From Streptomyces cucumeris (lineage in GTDB: Bacteria; Actinomycetota; Actinomycetes; Streptomycetales; Streptomycetaceae), in contig NZ_JANCLX010000057.1 in NCBI RefSeq assembly GCF_024295805.1, positions 1-35,468 on the forward strand: DNA of 35,468 nucleotides. The letters are read 5' to 3'. Below, in pieces: positions 16,218 through 22,858 of this stretch. The stretch's first letter is position 1; every line of letters starts with the position of its first letter. Under the pieces are notes generated by a model, which was not told the DNA's origin, searched no databases, and saw only the letters and a list, made by a program, of their open reading frames with translations. Position numbers and translations under genes: made by a program.

Positions 16218-17027
16218 ATGCCCCGCAAGCGTCTCGGCCGCGTCCGGACCAAGAACACGAACCGCCGTGAGGCGCTCAAGCTCAGCAGTATGACCTCGGA
16301 GGACTACAACGTCCGGCCGGATGAGATGAAGTCGATCGCCTGCCCCGACTGTCGCACCTGGCGCCGGATCATGGGCGACAAGGTCCTCAAGATCCGCGAG
16401 CACTGCATCTCGGACAAGATGGCGGAGGGCGAGAAGCGCGTCGCCTGCCCCGGCAGCGACCAGCTCGTGGTCATCGACATCGACGTCCGGCGCTGGCAGT
16501 CCGAGCAGAACCGGCTGCTGCGCGACGCGATGCCTCCGGAGAACCGCCGCGCCGCCCAGCAGTTCTACAAGCCGCTCCCGGCCCCGGCCGCTCCGGTTTC
16601 CCGGATCAAGGGGAAGGTCACGCTGGAGACGGCCCGCCAGTCCTACCTTGCCCACCGCAAGGGCTGCGCGCGGTGCGTCGGTGGTCAGCACTGCACGGAC
16701 GGCGGCATTCTGGCCCGCCGCTACGTGCTCGCCCTCGGTCAGGAGCCCGCCCGCCGCGAGGCCCGCGCGGAGCAGGACCGCCAGGCGCGGCGCGCCGAGC
16801 GGAGGCAGTCGGCGCCGGCGGTCCGCAAGGCGCAGTGGGCTCGGTACGGCGGCAAGGTGGTCGAAGCGGCGAACAACCGCTGTGCGGAGCGTGTGCCGGG
16901 GATGGTCTGCGAGTTCGGCGGCCCGCAGGTCCCGCTGGCACCCCAGAACGTAGAGGCGCACGACCGGCGCCAGGCCGAACTGGGCAAGCAGTACGCCGCC
17001 TGGAAGGCCCCGGTCACGGTCGGCTGA
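16218..17027 (+). CDS. Zinc-finger protein at the head of the transfer region
   Basis: A 269-residue hydrophilic, Arg-rich protein. The N-terminus (MPRKRLGRVRTKNTNRREA) is basic. CPDC (residues ~42-45) plus later His/Cys residues (HC, ACPG) suggest a zinc ribbon. A second cluster (HRKGCARCVGGQHCTDGG) lies at about residues 148-165. A charged helix follows (ARREARAEQDRQARRAERRQ). AGGAGG lies 5 nt before the ATG. It is the first gene opposite the GntR regulator and is followed by a strong terminator. Not recognised beyond a conserved Streptomyces accessory protein; DNA binding is plausible. Confidence 0.7.
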   Translation: MPRKRLGRVRTKNTNRREALKLSSMTSEDYNVRPDEMKSIACPDCRTWRRIMGDKVLKIREHCISDKMAEGEKRVACPGSDQLVVIDIDVRRWQSEQNRLLRDAMPPENRRAAQQFYKPLPAPAAPVSRIKGKVTLETARQSYLAHRKGCARCVGGQHCTDGGILARRYVLALGQEPARREARAEQDRQARRAERRQSAPAVRKAQWARYGGKVVEAANNRCAERVPGMVCEFGGPQVPLAPQNVEAHDRRQAELGKQYAAWKAPVTVG

Positions 17028-17049
17028 CCCGCACACCGTGACGAACGGT

Positions 17050-17091
17050 CAAGGCCCTGGCCACCCCGTACGTGGGGTGGGCGGGGCCTTG
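17050..17091 (+). terminator. Long hairpin terminator
   Basis: CAAGGCC pairs with GGCCTTG. An inner stem CCACCCCGTACGTGGGGTGG extends it. It begins 23 bp after the stop at 17027. Confidence 0.75.
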
Positions 17092-17111
17092 GCTGCTCGT
17101 ACGGCAGTCAG

Positions 17112-17143
17112 CAGCCCCCAGGGACGGCATTCCCCGGGGGCTG
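17112..17143 (+). promoter_or_regulatory. 5'-leader hairpin upstream of the 17178 gene
   Basis: CAGCCCCC / GGGGGCTG with an inner GGGA / TCCC pairing forms a stable stem 34 bp before the next start codon. It may act as an attenuator, a terminator or an mRNA 5' stabiliser. Confidence 0.5.
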
Positions 17144-17177
17144 ATCTCACACCACTGGACCCAACTGGGAGGCCCAG

Positions 17178-17711
17178 ATGACCGTCAGCATGGCACACAG
17201 CACGACACAGCCCTTATCCGCACCCCAGACCAGGGCCACGCCTGACCCGGTGATCCTTGAGGCGCTGCGTCGGGTCGTCGAGAGTCAGATCGGCCCGCGG
17301 CGTCCGGGCGCGATCTACCAGAACGTCCGCGGCAGGTTCGAGGTCCTGGCCGTGGTCCGGGATCCCGGACGAGCCCGAGCTCTGCTGGGACGCCGCTGCT
17401 CCCAGTGGGCGGTGATCGTCCGGGACGTGCTGCGCCCGAACGGTGAGCCGTTCGCTGTCGGTTCGCCGTGGAGTACGGAGGACTACCTGGTCCGCGCCGC
17501 GGACGACGCCTGCGTGCTGTGCGGGTACTGGCGGTGCCGGTGCGGGGAAGCGCATGCGCCGAGCGGCACGGTGAACGCGATGGTCCCGGGGAGCTCCTGG
17601 GGCGCCGATCAGCGGTGTGTCTGCGGCCGTTCTGACGACCAGTGCCGGTGCCCGGACCCGTATCCGCGTACTCGAGTCCACGCCGGTGTGGTGGCGGTGG
17701 CTGCGCGATGA
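17178..17711 (+). CDS. Hypothetical protein with C-terminal zinc-binding cysteines
   Basis: A 177-residue protein. The middle (VRGRFEVLAVVRDPGRARAL ... SQWAVIVRDVLRPNG) looks like a small alpha/beta domain. The last third has CVLCGYWRCRCG and CVCGRSDDQCRCPDP, a dense cysteine array suited to zinc. GGGAGG precedes the ATG. The stop overlaps the next start (ATGA at 17708-17711), so translation is coupled. The family is not recognised. Confidence 0.6.
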   Translation: MTVSMAHSTTQPLSAPQTRATPDPVILEALRRVVESQIGPRRPGAIYQNVRGRFEVLAVVRDPGRARALLGRRCSQWAVIVRDVLRPNGEPFAVGSPWSTEDYLVRAADDACVLCGYWRCRCGEAHAPSGTVNAMVPGSSWGADQRCVCGRSDDQCRCPDPYPRTRVHAGVVAVAAR

Positions 17712-17824
17712 GCGCCTGCGGGCACCCTCCGAAGCTCGTCACGGTCAACCAGGTCGGTGCGGACGGGAAGCCGTTCCAGACGGTGCGGCACGAGCCGTGC
17801 CAGTGCGGCGGCGGAAAGAAGTAG
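17708..17824 (+). CDS. 38-residue cysteine-containing small protein
   Basis: A small protein (MSACGHPPKLVTVN ... CQCGGGKK) whose ATG overlaps the stop of the preceding gene in an ATGA arrangement. CG near the N-terminus and CQCGGG near the C-terminus could bind one metal ion. The short length and coupling make it a plausible genuine small gene; function unknown. Confidence 0.5.
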   Translation: MSACGHPPKLVTVNQVGADGKPFQTVRHEPCQCGGGKK

Positions 17825-17832
17825 CCGGATCC

Positions 17833-18030
17833 GTGCAGTACATACGCCATGCCCGCACCGCGCAGCGCGTCGCGGTGCGGGCCATTGTTCACCGCGGTCT
17901 GGCTCATCCGGCCACGAGGACCCTGCTTGCCGCGGCTGCTCTCGCGGCCGCGGCGGCGTGGGAAGCCGGTCACCGCGTCACTGACATCCACCCGCCCGCT
18001 GGCGATCAGCCCTGCTGCGGGCCTCACTGA
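17833..18030 (+). CDS. Small protein with one membrane segment
   Basis: A 65-residue frame from GTG 17833, 8 bp after the previous stop. An Arg-rich N-terminal half is followed by an Ala-rich hydrophobic segment (TRTLLAAAALAAAAAWEAG) and a short CC-containing tail. The ribosome-binding site is weak (CCGGAT). Tight packing in the operon supports it; composition alone could mislead. Confidence 0.4.
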   Translation: MQYIRHARTAQRVAVRAIVHRGLAHPATRTLLAAAALAAAAAWEAGHRVTDIHPPAGDQPCCGPH

Positions 18031-18088
18031 CTCACCCCAACCGCCCCGCACCGGGGCTGTTTCGCTCATGGACCTTCTGGGAGGCCCT

Positions 18089-18388
18089 GTGCACATCCTC
18101 GTACGCACCGCCCCGTACGGCTACGGCGCTGTCTCCACCGCCGTGCCCATCCGGCTCCGTCCGGCATGTGAGGACGGAGACCCCGAGCTGTTCTTCCCGA
18201 CTGGTACCACCGGCATGGCGGTGCTCCAGATCGAGGAAGCCAAGGCCGTCTGCCGCCGCTGCCCCCTGATGGAGAGCTGCCTCCAGGGAGCCCTGGAGCG
18301 CAACGAGTTGGGCGTGTGGGGCGGCACTGATGAGGACGACCGTCGCGGCATGAAGCGTCGTCGCGCCCGCAAGCGTGCCGCTGTCTGA
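18089..18388 (+). CDS. WhiB-like (Wbl) iron-sulfur regulator
   Basis: A 99-residue WhiB-family protein. The four cysteines expected to hold a [4Fe-4S] cluster are present: one in RPACEDGD, then the CRRCPLMESC trio. The conserved GVWGGT turn follows, then a basic C-terminal tail (RRGMKRRRARKRA) that contacts DNA. Wbl proteins act with sigma factors to control development, stress and antibiotic response. Plasmid-borne versions are known and may tie transfer to the host cycle. The GTG at 18089 is chosen because of GGGAGG 4 nt upstream; an in-frame ATG at 18068 lacks a site but would add seven residues. Confidence 0.85.
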   Translation: MHILVRTAPYGYGAVSTAVPIRLRPACEDGDPELFFPTGTTGMAVLQIEEAKAVCRRCPLMESCLQGALERNELGVWGGTDEDDRRGMKRRRARKRAAV

Positions 18389-18413
18389 TCTGCCCGCACC
18401 GCAGCACCCCCGC

Positions 18414-18479
18414 AGACCGGCTGCCCCGCCTGGGGTGGCCGGTCTTTGGCACGCCTCCGGCCCGGGAAAGTCCCGGGCC
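18414..18479 (+). terminator. Two tandem GC hairpins
   Basis: The first (18414-18445) pairs AGACCGGC with GCCGGTCT and has an inner CCCC/GGGG. The second (18459-18479) is a perfect 9-bp stem GGCCCGGGA / TCCCGGGCC with loop AAG. They lie between the WhiB-like and DUF5999 genes and would end or attenuate transcription. Confidence 0.6.
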
Positions 18480-18497
18480 ACTTCCCCGGGAGAGCTC

Positions 18498-18752
18498 ATG
18501 GAACGCATCACCCAGCTCGACTCCGCGGCGAACGACACCAGCACCCGCCTGCCGGACGCGCTGTGCACGCACACCCCGAAGTGCCCGGCCGCCGACAGCC
18601 CGGACCGGGAGGCTGCGCACATCGTGGCCCACCACCCTGAGCAGGGCTGGAGCCTGCTGTGCAACGCCGTCCTGGTCTTCGAGGACACCGGCGAGCTGCT
18701 CCCCGACGGCCGGGTCATCGCTCCGCACCGGCCGCTCGCGGTCGTGGCCTGA
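18498..18752 (+). CDS. DUF5999 family protein
   Basis: An 84-residue protein matching the actinobacterial DUF5999 family through CTHTPKCPAADSPDREAAHI, HHPEQGWSLLCNAVLVFEDT and GELLPDGRVIAPHRP. Family members are small, carry conserved Cys and His residues, and have no known function. They are often found in Streptomyces plasmids and arms near WhiB-like genes. GGGAGAG lies 4 nt before the ATG at 18498. Hairpins precede and follow it, so it may be translated from a short transcript. Confidence 0.8.
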   Translation: MERITQLDSAANDTSTRLPDALCTHTPKCPAADSPDREAAHIVAHHPEQGWSLLCNAVLVFEDTGELLPDGRVIAPHRPLAVVA

Positions 18753-18859
18753 CGGCTGCCTGATCCGCCCGTACCGACCGCCGAACCTTCTGGCGGCTGG
18801 GTCGGGCGGTGACGGGGAGCCGGACAGTCCGGACCCGATGACCCTGAGATGAGGCCCGC

Positions 18860-19426
18860 ATGCCCAAGACGACGGCTGCCCCCGCCGCTGCTGCCGTGTT
18901 CATCGACGAGACGCTGCGCAAGGCGGCCGACCTCGCTGCCGACGCCTACCGGCCGGTGTGGACCGGCCCGTCCGGCGAGGAGTCCTCCGGCGAGGCCGTG
19001 GCCCGCCACCTGGAGGCCACCGTCACCCTCCTCGACAAGGACGGCTGGATCCGCATCTACGACAGCGGCGCGGAATGGTCCGCCGGCAAGACCCTCGCCG
19101 ACGAGGAGTCGATGACGGTCAAGGCCATGCTCCGCCAGCTGATCCGCTTCGTGCGTGACGAGCTCGGCAGCGACTCCCGCCGCACCCTGTTCACTGCCCT
19201 GCGCCACGTCGGCGAGAGCGAGCACGGCGACGCGGACACCCGCTCCATCGCCGAGTCCGTCCTCGACCTGGTGATTCGCGCCCACACCGGCCAGGACCTG
19301 GCCCATGCCAACCCGTGGTCGGAGCGCCGGCACCGCACCCACGCGGACATCACCGCGCTGCTGTCCGCCGGCGCCCGGTTCGCCCGGACCTACGGGCCTG
19401 CCAGTCAGGAATCGCGGGCTGCCTGA
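18860..19426 (+). CDS. DUF6197-like hypothetical protein
   Basis: A 188-residue, mostly helical protein. The start FIDETLRKAADLAADAYRP, the central AVARHLEATVTLLDKDGWIR and the late SVLDLVIRAHTGQDLAHANP resemble DUF6197 proteins of Streptomyces. No enzymatic motif or membrane segment is seen. The start at ATG 18860 has GATGAGG upstream. Hairpins lie on both sides: near 18775-18805 (CCGACC/GGTCGG) and at 19454-19496. The family name is a moderate guess; function unknown. Confidence 0.65.
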   Translation: MPKTTAAPAAAAVFIDETLRKAADLAADAYRPVWTGPSGEESSGEAVARHLEATVTLLDKDGWIRIYDSGAEWSAGKTLADEESMTVKAMLRQLIRFVRDELGSDSRRTLFTALRHVGESEHGDADTRSIAESVLDLVIRAHTGQDLAHANPWSERRHRTHADITALLSAGARFARTYGPASQESRAA

Positions 19427-19453
19427 CCCGCCTGAACCGACCGTACAGAACGG

Positions 19454-19496
19454 CCCTCCGAGTCCCCGGCATTACAGCTGCCGGGGCCCCGGAGGG
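19454..19496 (+). terminator. Long hairpin between the 18860 and spdB-like genes
   Basis: CCCTCCG and CCCCGGCA on the left pair with TGCCGGGG and CGGAGGG on the right, with a short internal bulge and a 7-nt loop. It starts 28 bp past the stop at 19426 and ends 80 bp before the spdB-like start. Confidence 0.7.
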
Positions 19497-19575
19497 TCTG
19501 GTCACGACCCTACCGACCGCCACTGATCCACGGTGCCCCTTCTGCACGGAGGCGCCCGGGAGAGAGGACACCCCC

Positions 19576-21705
19576 GTGGCCACCAAGACCGCCACCCGCC
19601 GCAGGCGCCAGCCCGCGGCGAAGACCCGAACCACCGGGCGTGGCAAGGCACCGACGCAGTCGGCCACCATCCCCGCCCAGACCATCGCCCCCAAGGACAC
19701 CGCCCCGGCGGTGTACCCCGAGGCTGACCCGCACCTGGCCGACGCCGCCGACCGCGCCGCCGACCTCCGGGACCTGGCCGTCGACGACGTCGCCCGCATC
19801 CTCGTCGACGGCGAGCTGCGCGCCACCGATCTGCTGGACGGCGCGCGCAACGAGGCGACCTCGATCACCGAGGCCGCCACGACCGAGCAGTCCCGCCTCC
19901 TGGCCGCCGCCCAGGCCGACGCCGACCGGGTCCGCACCGACGCCGCGAGCACCGCGGCCGCCGACGCCGACCATGTCCGTGCCGAAGCCGAAGCCGCGGC
20001 GGAGCAACTGCTCGCCGACGCGCGCCGCGAGGCCGACACCGTCACGGCGACGGCGACCGGCGAGGCCGACCAGGTCCTCGCCGCCGCCCGCCGCCAGGCG
20101 GAGGAAGCCATCGCCATCGCGGCCGCGAAGGCCGATGAGGTTCGGACTGAGGCCGCGCAGGCCACGGAGAAGGCCCTCGCCGACGCGGACGCCAAGCGCA
20201 CCGAGCTGCTCGCCGGTGCGGAGCGCACCGCGGCGGAGACCCGCACCCGCGCCACCACCGACGCCGAAGCTCTCCTGGGGCGGGCGCGGGGCGAGGCCGA
20301 CCGGATGCGCGAGAGCGCGGACGACCAGGCCGCGCAGGTGCGGGCCGGGGCGGAGAAGATGGCCGCCGACCTTCGCGCCGACGCCGACCGCGCGCTGGAC
20401 GACGCCCGTACGTCCGCTGAGGAGCTGCGTGCCGCCACGGACAAGGACGTCGCCCGGCTGCGGGAGCAGGCGGAGAAGGACGCGACGTTGGCCCGGGAGG
20501 CGGTGGCCAAGGCCACGGCTGACCAGGCCGCCGCCGCGCAGAACCGAGCCGAGGCGGACCGGGTCCTTCAGGCGGCGACGGAGCGCACCGTGCAGCGGGC
20601 GCGGCGTCGGGAGATCCGGGCCGAGTCCCGCGCCGCGCGGCGCAAGGCCCGCAACGACGCCCGGCCCGCCGGCGGTGTTCCGCCGCTGTCCGGGCAGGAG
20701 CTGCTCCTGGTCGCCGGGATCGTCCTGGCGGCCGCAGTTGTCTCCACCCTCGGTCTGCTGTCCTCCTACACCGCGCTGGAGACCAAGGCGTCGGGTTGGG
20801 GATGGGAGTGGCCGTGGCTGCTGCCGGTCGGCATCGACGTCGCCATCCCGGCGTTCACCGGCGCCAACCTGGTGCTGATCCGCATGGGCATGGAGCTGCG
20901 CTGGATCCGCTGGGTGCCCCGCGCGCTGACGGCGGTGACCGTGTACCTGAACTGGAACGCTTCGGACTCCGCGTCGGGCCGCCTCGGGCACGCGGCCCTC
21001 ACGCTGCTGTGGGTCGTGTTCTCGGAGATCGCCTCCCACGTGTACGCGACGCGGATCGGTGCGGTCACCGGTAAGAAGCGGATGGAGACGGTGCGGCGCT
21101 CGCGCTGGATCCTCGCTCCGATCCCGACCGCCCGGCTGCGCCGCCGGATGATCTTGTGGGAGATCACCTCCTACGAGGAGGCGCTCACCCGCCTCCAAGA
21201 GCAGACCTACCTGCGAGCGCAGCTCAAGGAGGAGTACGGGTGGCGGTGGCGGAGTAAGGCTCCGCTGGAGCAGCGGATGGCGCTCAAGCTCGGCTCCGCG
21301 CCCGCCGCGCTCGCCGACACGCTCACCCCCGAGGACACGCTCACCGTCGAACGAACGGAGGAGAGCGAGCACGCTCACCCCGACGTGAGCGCGCTCATCT
21401 CGGGCGAGGTTCGCGGCGAGCCTGAGCGCCCGGCGCTCACCTCCGGCGCTCACGAAGGTGAGCGCGCCACGGAGGAGACGGACGCTCAGCGAGCGGAGGG
21501 CGCGCTTACGCGCAGCGAGACGGAGGCGCTGACCGAGCGCCGCCACGCTCGTATCCGTCTGCTCTACACCGAGCTCGGGCGCCGCCCGCAGTGGACGGAG
21601 ATCCGCGACGCGCTCACCGGCGCGGGCCTGTCCGACAAGCCGGTCTCCCGCCCGACCGCGCAGCGTCTGCGCGAACAGGTCGAAGAGGCCGCCCCGGGCG
21701 CGTAG
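19576..21705 (+). CDS. spdB: SpdB-like spread protein: long coiled coil plus DUF2637 membrane domain
   Basis: A 709-residue protein from GTG 19576. Residues 1-45 are basic (TKTATRRRRQPAAKTRTTG). Residues ~50-350 form a very long Ala/Glu/Arg/Asp coiled coil built of repeats such as ADADRVRTDA and ARREADTV. Residues ~370-495 are the DUF2637 domain with about four membrane spans (LLLVAGIVLAAAVVSTLGLL; WPWLLPVGIDVAIPAFTGAN; ALTLLWVVFSEIASHVYA). DUF2637 proteins are the SpdB proteins of Streptomyces plasmids, which help plasmids spread within the recipient mycelium after transfer. The coiled coil is much longer than in small plasmid SpdB proteins. The 3' end overlaps the CGCTCACC repeat cluster. 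Confidence 0.85.
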   Translation: MATKTATRRRRQPAAKTRTTGRGKAPTQSATIPAQTIAPKDTAPAVYPEADPHLADAADRAADLRDLAVDDVARILVDGELRATDLLDGARNEATSITEAATTEQSRLLAAAQADADRVRTDAASTAAADADHVRAEAEAAAEQLLADARREADTVTATATGEADQVLAAARRQAEEAIAIAAAKADEVRTEAAQATEKALADADAKRTELLAGAERTAAETRTRATTDAEALLGRARGEADRMRESADDQAAQVRAGAEKMAADLRADADRALDDARTSAEELRAATDKDVARLREQAEKDATLAREAVAKATADQAAAAQNRAEADRVLQAATERTVQRARRREIRAESRAARRKARNDARPAGGVPPLSGQELLLVAGIVLAAAVVSTLGLLSSYTALETKASGWGWEWPWLLPVGIDVAIPAFTGANLVLIRMGMELRWIRWVPRALTAVTVYLNWNASDSASGRLGHAALTLLWVVFSEIASHVYATRIGAVTGKKRMETVRRSRWILAPIPTARLRRRMILWEITSYEEALTRLQEQTYLRAQLKEEYGWRWRSKAPLEQRMALKLGSAPAALADTLTPEDTLTVERTEESEHAHPDVSALISGEVRGEPERPALTSGAHEGERATEETDAQRAEGALTRSETEALTERRHARIRLLYTELGRRPQWTEIRDALTGAGLSDKPVSRPTAQRLREQVEEAAPGA

Positions 21706-21800
21706 GTGAGCGCCCGGTGAGCGCCGACGCGCTCACCCCCGGCAGTCCCCTGCCGCTCATGGTCGCCCCCGGCCCGCGCCCACGCTCCCGAGCGTGAGCG
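21320..21800. repeat. Cluster of CGCTCACC octamers, candidate clt / TraB-binding or iteron site
   Basis: Exact CGCTCACC or its complement GGTGAGCG occurs at 21320, 21338, 21372, 21434, 21457(-), 21611, 21705(-), 21716(-) and 21730. CGCTCACG-type variants occur at 21384(-), 21447 and 21793(-). At 21716-21737 two copies face each other across CCGACG, a perfect inverted pair. Eight of the twelve lie inside the spdB-like coding end and four reach into the 250-bp gap before 21955. Only four isolated copies were found elsewhere in the window (8097, 8635, 13166, 32195). Streptomyces TraB proteins recognise clustered 8-bp repeats at clt, which fits, but partition or initiator sites are alternatives. 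Confidence 0.75.
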
Positions 21801-21954
21801 CGGACCGGTGACGGCCACGGCCGGCAGGCCGCTCGCCCGCGCCCGCCCCGAGCGGGGCGCGGGCGAGTTCGTTCCGAGCACCACCCACCCCGCGCAACAG
21901 CCTCGGGGACACGGACTCCCCCTCCCCAACCCCGAGACCTGGAGGTCTTCTCGC

Positions 21955-22425
21955 ATGAACAGCAACGACCCGTCCCACTCTCCTCTGCGCGACGTCGCGC
22001 AGAGCCCGGAGGCAACCGCCCGGTACCTGGCCGACGTTCAGCGGGTCCTGCTGGACATCGGCAAGAACCTGGAGACCCTCGCGCACGAGACCCGCGTGCA
22101 CCTGCGCGACACGCACGTGGAGGGCGACCGCTGGTACCACGCCAGGCTGCGCGCGATGCCCGTGGAAAAGGCCCTCGGAAACGTGCTCAAGAACCTGAAC
22201 AACCTCACCGAGGGCCTGGAAAAGAGCGCCTACAAGCGCCGCGCCCACGACGAGGCCGTGGTGAATACGGTCAAGGACAGGAAGGAAAAGGAGATCGAAA
22301 GGCGGCGGAAGAAGAACCCGCCGACCCTCCAGGCCGCACCCAACCCGCCGCAGGGTGCGCAGAACCAGAATTCTGGCTACAGTGGTCCCACGTCGATTTA
22401 CGACCTGGGTCGGGAGTCGGCGTGA
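21955..22425 (+). CDS. Transfer-region helical protein
   Basis: A 156-residue hydrophilic protein. Residues ~15-85 form a helical region (RDVAQSPEATARYLADVQRV, LLDIGKNLETLAHETRVHLR). The middle is charged (VEKALGNVLKNLNNLTEGLE ... KDRKEKEIERRRKKN) and a Pro/Gln/Asn-rich tail follows. TGGAGG lies upstream of the ATG. It overlaps the next gene by 4 bp (GTGA), so translation is coupled. It looks like a small accessory protein of the conjugation region; no specific family was recognised. Confidence 0.65.
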   Translation: MNSNDPSHSPLRDVAQSPEATARYLADVQRVLLDIGKNLETLAHETRVHLRDTHVEGDRWYHARLRAMPVEKALGNVLKNLNNLTEGLEKSAYKRRAHDEAVVNTVKDRKEKEIERRRKKNPPTLQAAPNPPQGAQNQNSGYSGPTSIYDLGRESA

Positions 22426-22727
22426 ACCGCCCCCTCAGCAGCGCCGAACGTTCCGCCGAACGGCGCCAGAACTGGCTGAAGGAAGAGGCGACGAAAGCCC
22501 GTGAATCTCGCGGCGAGGCAGGGCAGATGGAATTCTGGCTCCGCCTGGTGCGATCCCGAATGGCCAAGGACGTCAAAGCCGGTCGCGGCGACGTCTACTC
22601 CGGATTCGCGCTGATCTGCCGCCTGTTCATCACGGCGATGGACCAGCGCGTGGAGGGCAACGGACGGCTCTGGAACGACCTGCTGCAGTACGCGGAGCAG
22701 GTCGTGGCGAAGCACCCCCCCGCGTAA
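22422..22727 (+). CDS. Small helical transfer-region protein
   Basis: A 101-residue protein starting at GTG 22422 inside the preceding stop. It is predicted all-helical, with an amphipathic N-terminus (SAERSAERRQNWLKEEATKA) and a C-terminal half with hydrophobic faces (YSGFALICRLFITAMDQRVE). No membrane span is clear. A strong terminator starts 18 bp after its stop, closing this transcript. It is probably a partner of the preceding protein; function unknown. Confidence 0.65.
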   Translation: MNRPLSSAERSAERRQNWLKEEATKARESRGEAGQMEFWLRLVRSRMAKDVKAGRGDVYSGFALICRLFITAMDQRVEGNGRLWNDLLQYAEQVVAKHPPA

Positions 22728-22745
22728 CTGAACGTCACCAGCGAA

Positions 22746-22770
22746 GGCCCCGCCGGGCTCCGGCGGGGCC
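22746..22770 (+). terminator. Perfect 11-bp hairpin terminator
   Basis: GGCCCCGCCGG and CCGGCGGGGCC pair around a 3-nt loop, directly after the 22422-22727 gene. Confidence 0.85.
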
Positions 22771-22785
22771 TCGCGCGCGTAAAGC

Positions 22786-22817
22786 GTGCACACGTGCGCG
22801 TGCACACGCGTGCACAC
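22786..22817. repeat. Three direct GTGCACAC repeats
   Basis: GTGCACAC occurs at 22786, 22800 and 22810, between the terminator at 22770 and the start of the next gene at 22859, so in its promoter or leader. The inner 13-mer CACGTGCGCGTGC is also present at 4446. It is probably a binding site for a regulator of the following transfer genes. Confidence 0.55.
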
Positions 22818-22858
22818 AAGACCCCACGCTCTGTCAAGTCCCAGGAGGGAGGCGCATC

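Noticed and set aside
19350..21546. Long minus-strand ORFs opposite the spdB-like gene
   Set aside because: Low-complexity shadows of the GC-biased coiled-coil coding sequence.
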